Assembly: GCA_002347925.1 (NCBI GenBank)
Contig: DDYL01000008.1
Span: 57,488 to 63,374 of the forward strand
Source: Chloroflexi bacterium UBA2235
Lineage (GTDB): Bacteria > Chloroflexota > UBA11872 > UBA12225
Direction of reading: 5' to 3'
Length of the DNA: 5,887 nucleotides
This document shows, piece by piece, positions 5,841 to 5,887 of this stretch (position 1 is its first letter; every line of letters begins with the position of its first letter). The position numbers were made by a program, and so were the translations under genes. The notes under the pieces were generated by a model that saw nothing but the letters and a program-made list of their open reading frames with translations, had not been told where the DNA came from and did no database searches.

Positions 5841-5887
5841 CAGAAAAACAGAAACCCCCGGGCTCCAGAACTGGCGGGTCGTGCCAG
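5841..5887 (-). terminator. Partial second terminator, cut by the right edge (direct repeat copy 2)
   Basis: Positions 5845-5887 repeat 4954-4996 at 40 of 43 bases. On the minus strand the 3' half of the hairpin is present: CTGGC/GCCAG closing an ACGACCC loop, then GGAGCCCGGGGGTTTC, followed by the U-rich tail TCTGTTTTTCTG (5852-5841). The 5' outer arm would lie beyond the window. A minus-strand terminator here implies a minus-strand gene ending just outside the right edge. Confidence 0.65.

Larger units (their letters stand above)
5345..5887. other. Gene-free stretch upstream of His-rich gene B
   Basis: This 543-bp region has no frame with convincing coding character on either strand. From left to right it holds the ribosome binding site of gene B, a leader hairpin, an AT-rich promoter candidate, a 20-bp palindrome resembling a LexA box, and a second copy of the terminator block that runs off the window. 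It is about 180 bp longer than the region upstream of gene A. Confidence 0.6.

Noticed and set aside
4954..5887. Direct repeats 891 bp apart as possible ends of a mobile element or CRISPR-like array
   Set aside because: There are only two copies, one inside a clear terminator hairpin. No transposase, terminal inverted repeats or regular spacers were seen. Tandem duplication of a gene unit explains them better.

Overview
The window is GC-rich, with GC-biased third codon positions in its convincing genes, and every one of those genes is on the minus strand. A RodZ-type HTH/membrane protein with a Pro/Thr-rich linker, an HflK-like SPFH protein and a Pro-rich beta-helix protein suggest an environmental bacterium with a RodZ-type cell-shape system. 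Chloroflexota (Thermomicrobia-like) is my best guess, but it rests on general resemblance only; no rRNA or marker gene is present.

Read in the direction of transcription (right to left), the window holds: (1) a 543-bp gene-free stretch (5345-5887) with a partial terminator copy, a LexA/SOS-box-like palindrome, a candidate promoter and a leader hairpin; (2) His-rich small protein B (5069-5344); (3) its strong intrinsic terminator and a 360-bp intergenic region; (4) His-rich small protein A (4432-4707), 77/91 identical to B; (5) a 14-bp perfect inverted repeat lying over the annotated start of the next gene; (6) a right-handed parallel beta-helix protein (3033-4358); (7) a multi-pass membrane protein with a C-terminal SPFH/HflK-like region (1383-2975); (8) a RodZ-like protein (1-1283) that runs off the left edge very near its natural C terminus.

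Two groups are apparent. The right half is a tandem array of His-rich small proteins. The terminator-containing block recurs with an offset of 891-892 bp, so a third gene probably lies just beyond the right edge. The left half (beta-helix, SPFH-like, RodZ-like) is co-directional with gaps of 57 and 99 bp and no terminator visible to me, so it may be one transcription unit. It pairs a scaffold-like repeat protein with two membrane-organising proteins. A shared role in envelope or membrane organisation is inference. No tRNA, rRNA, CRISPR array, transposase or insertion sequence was recognised.
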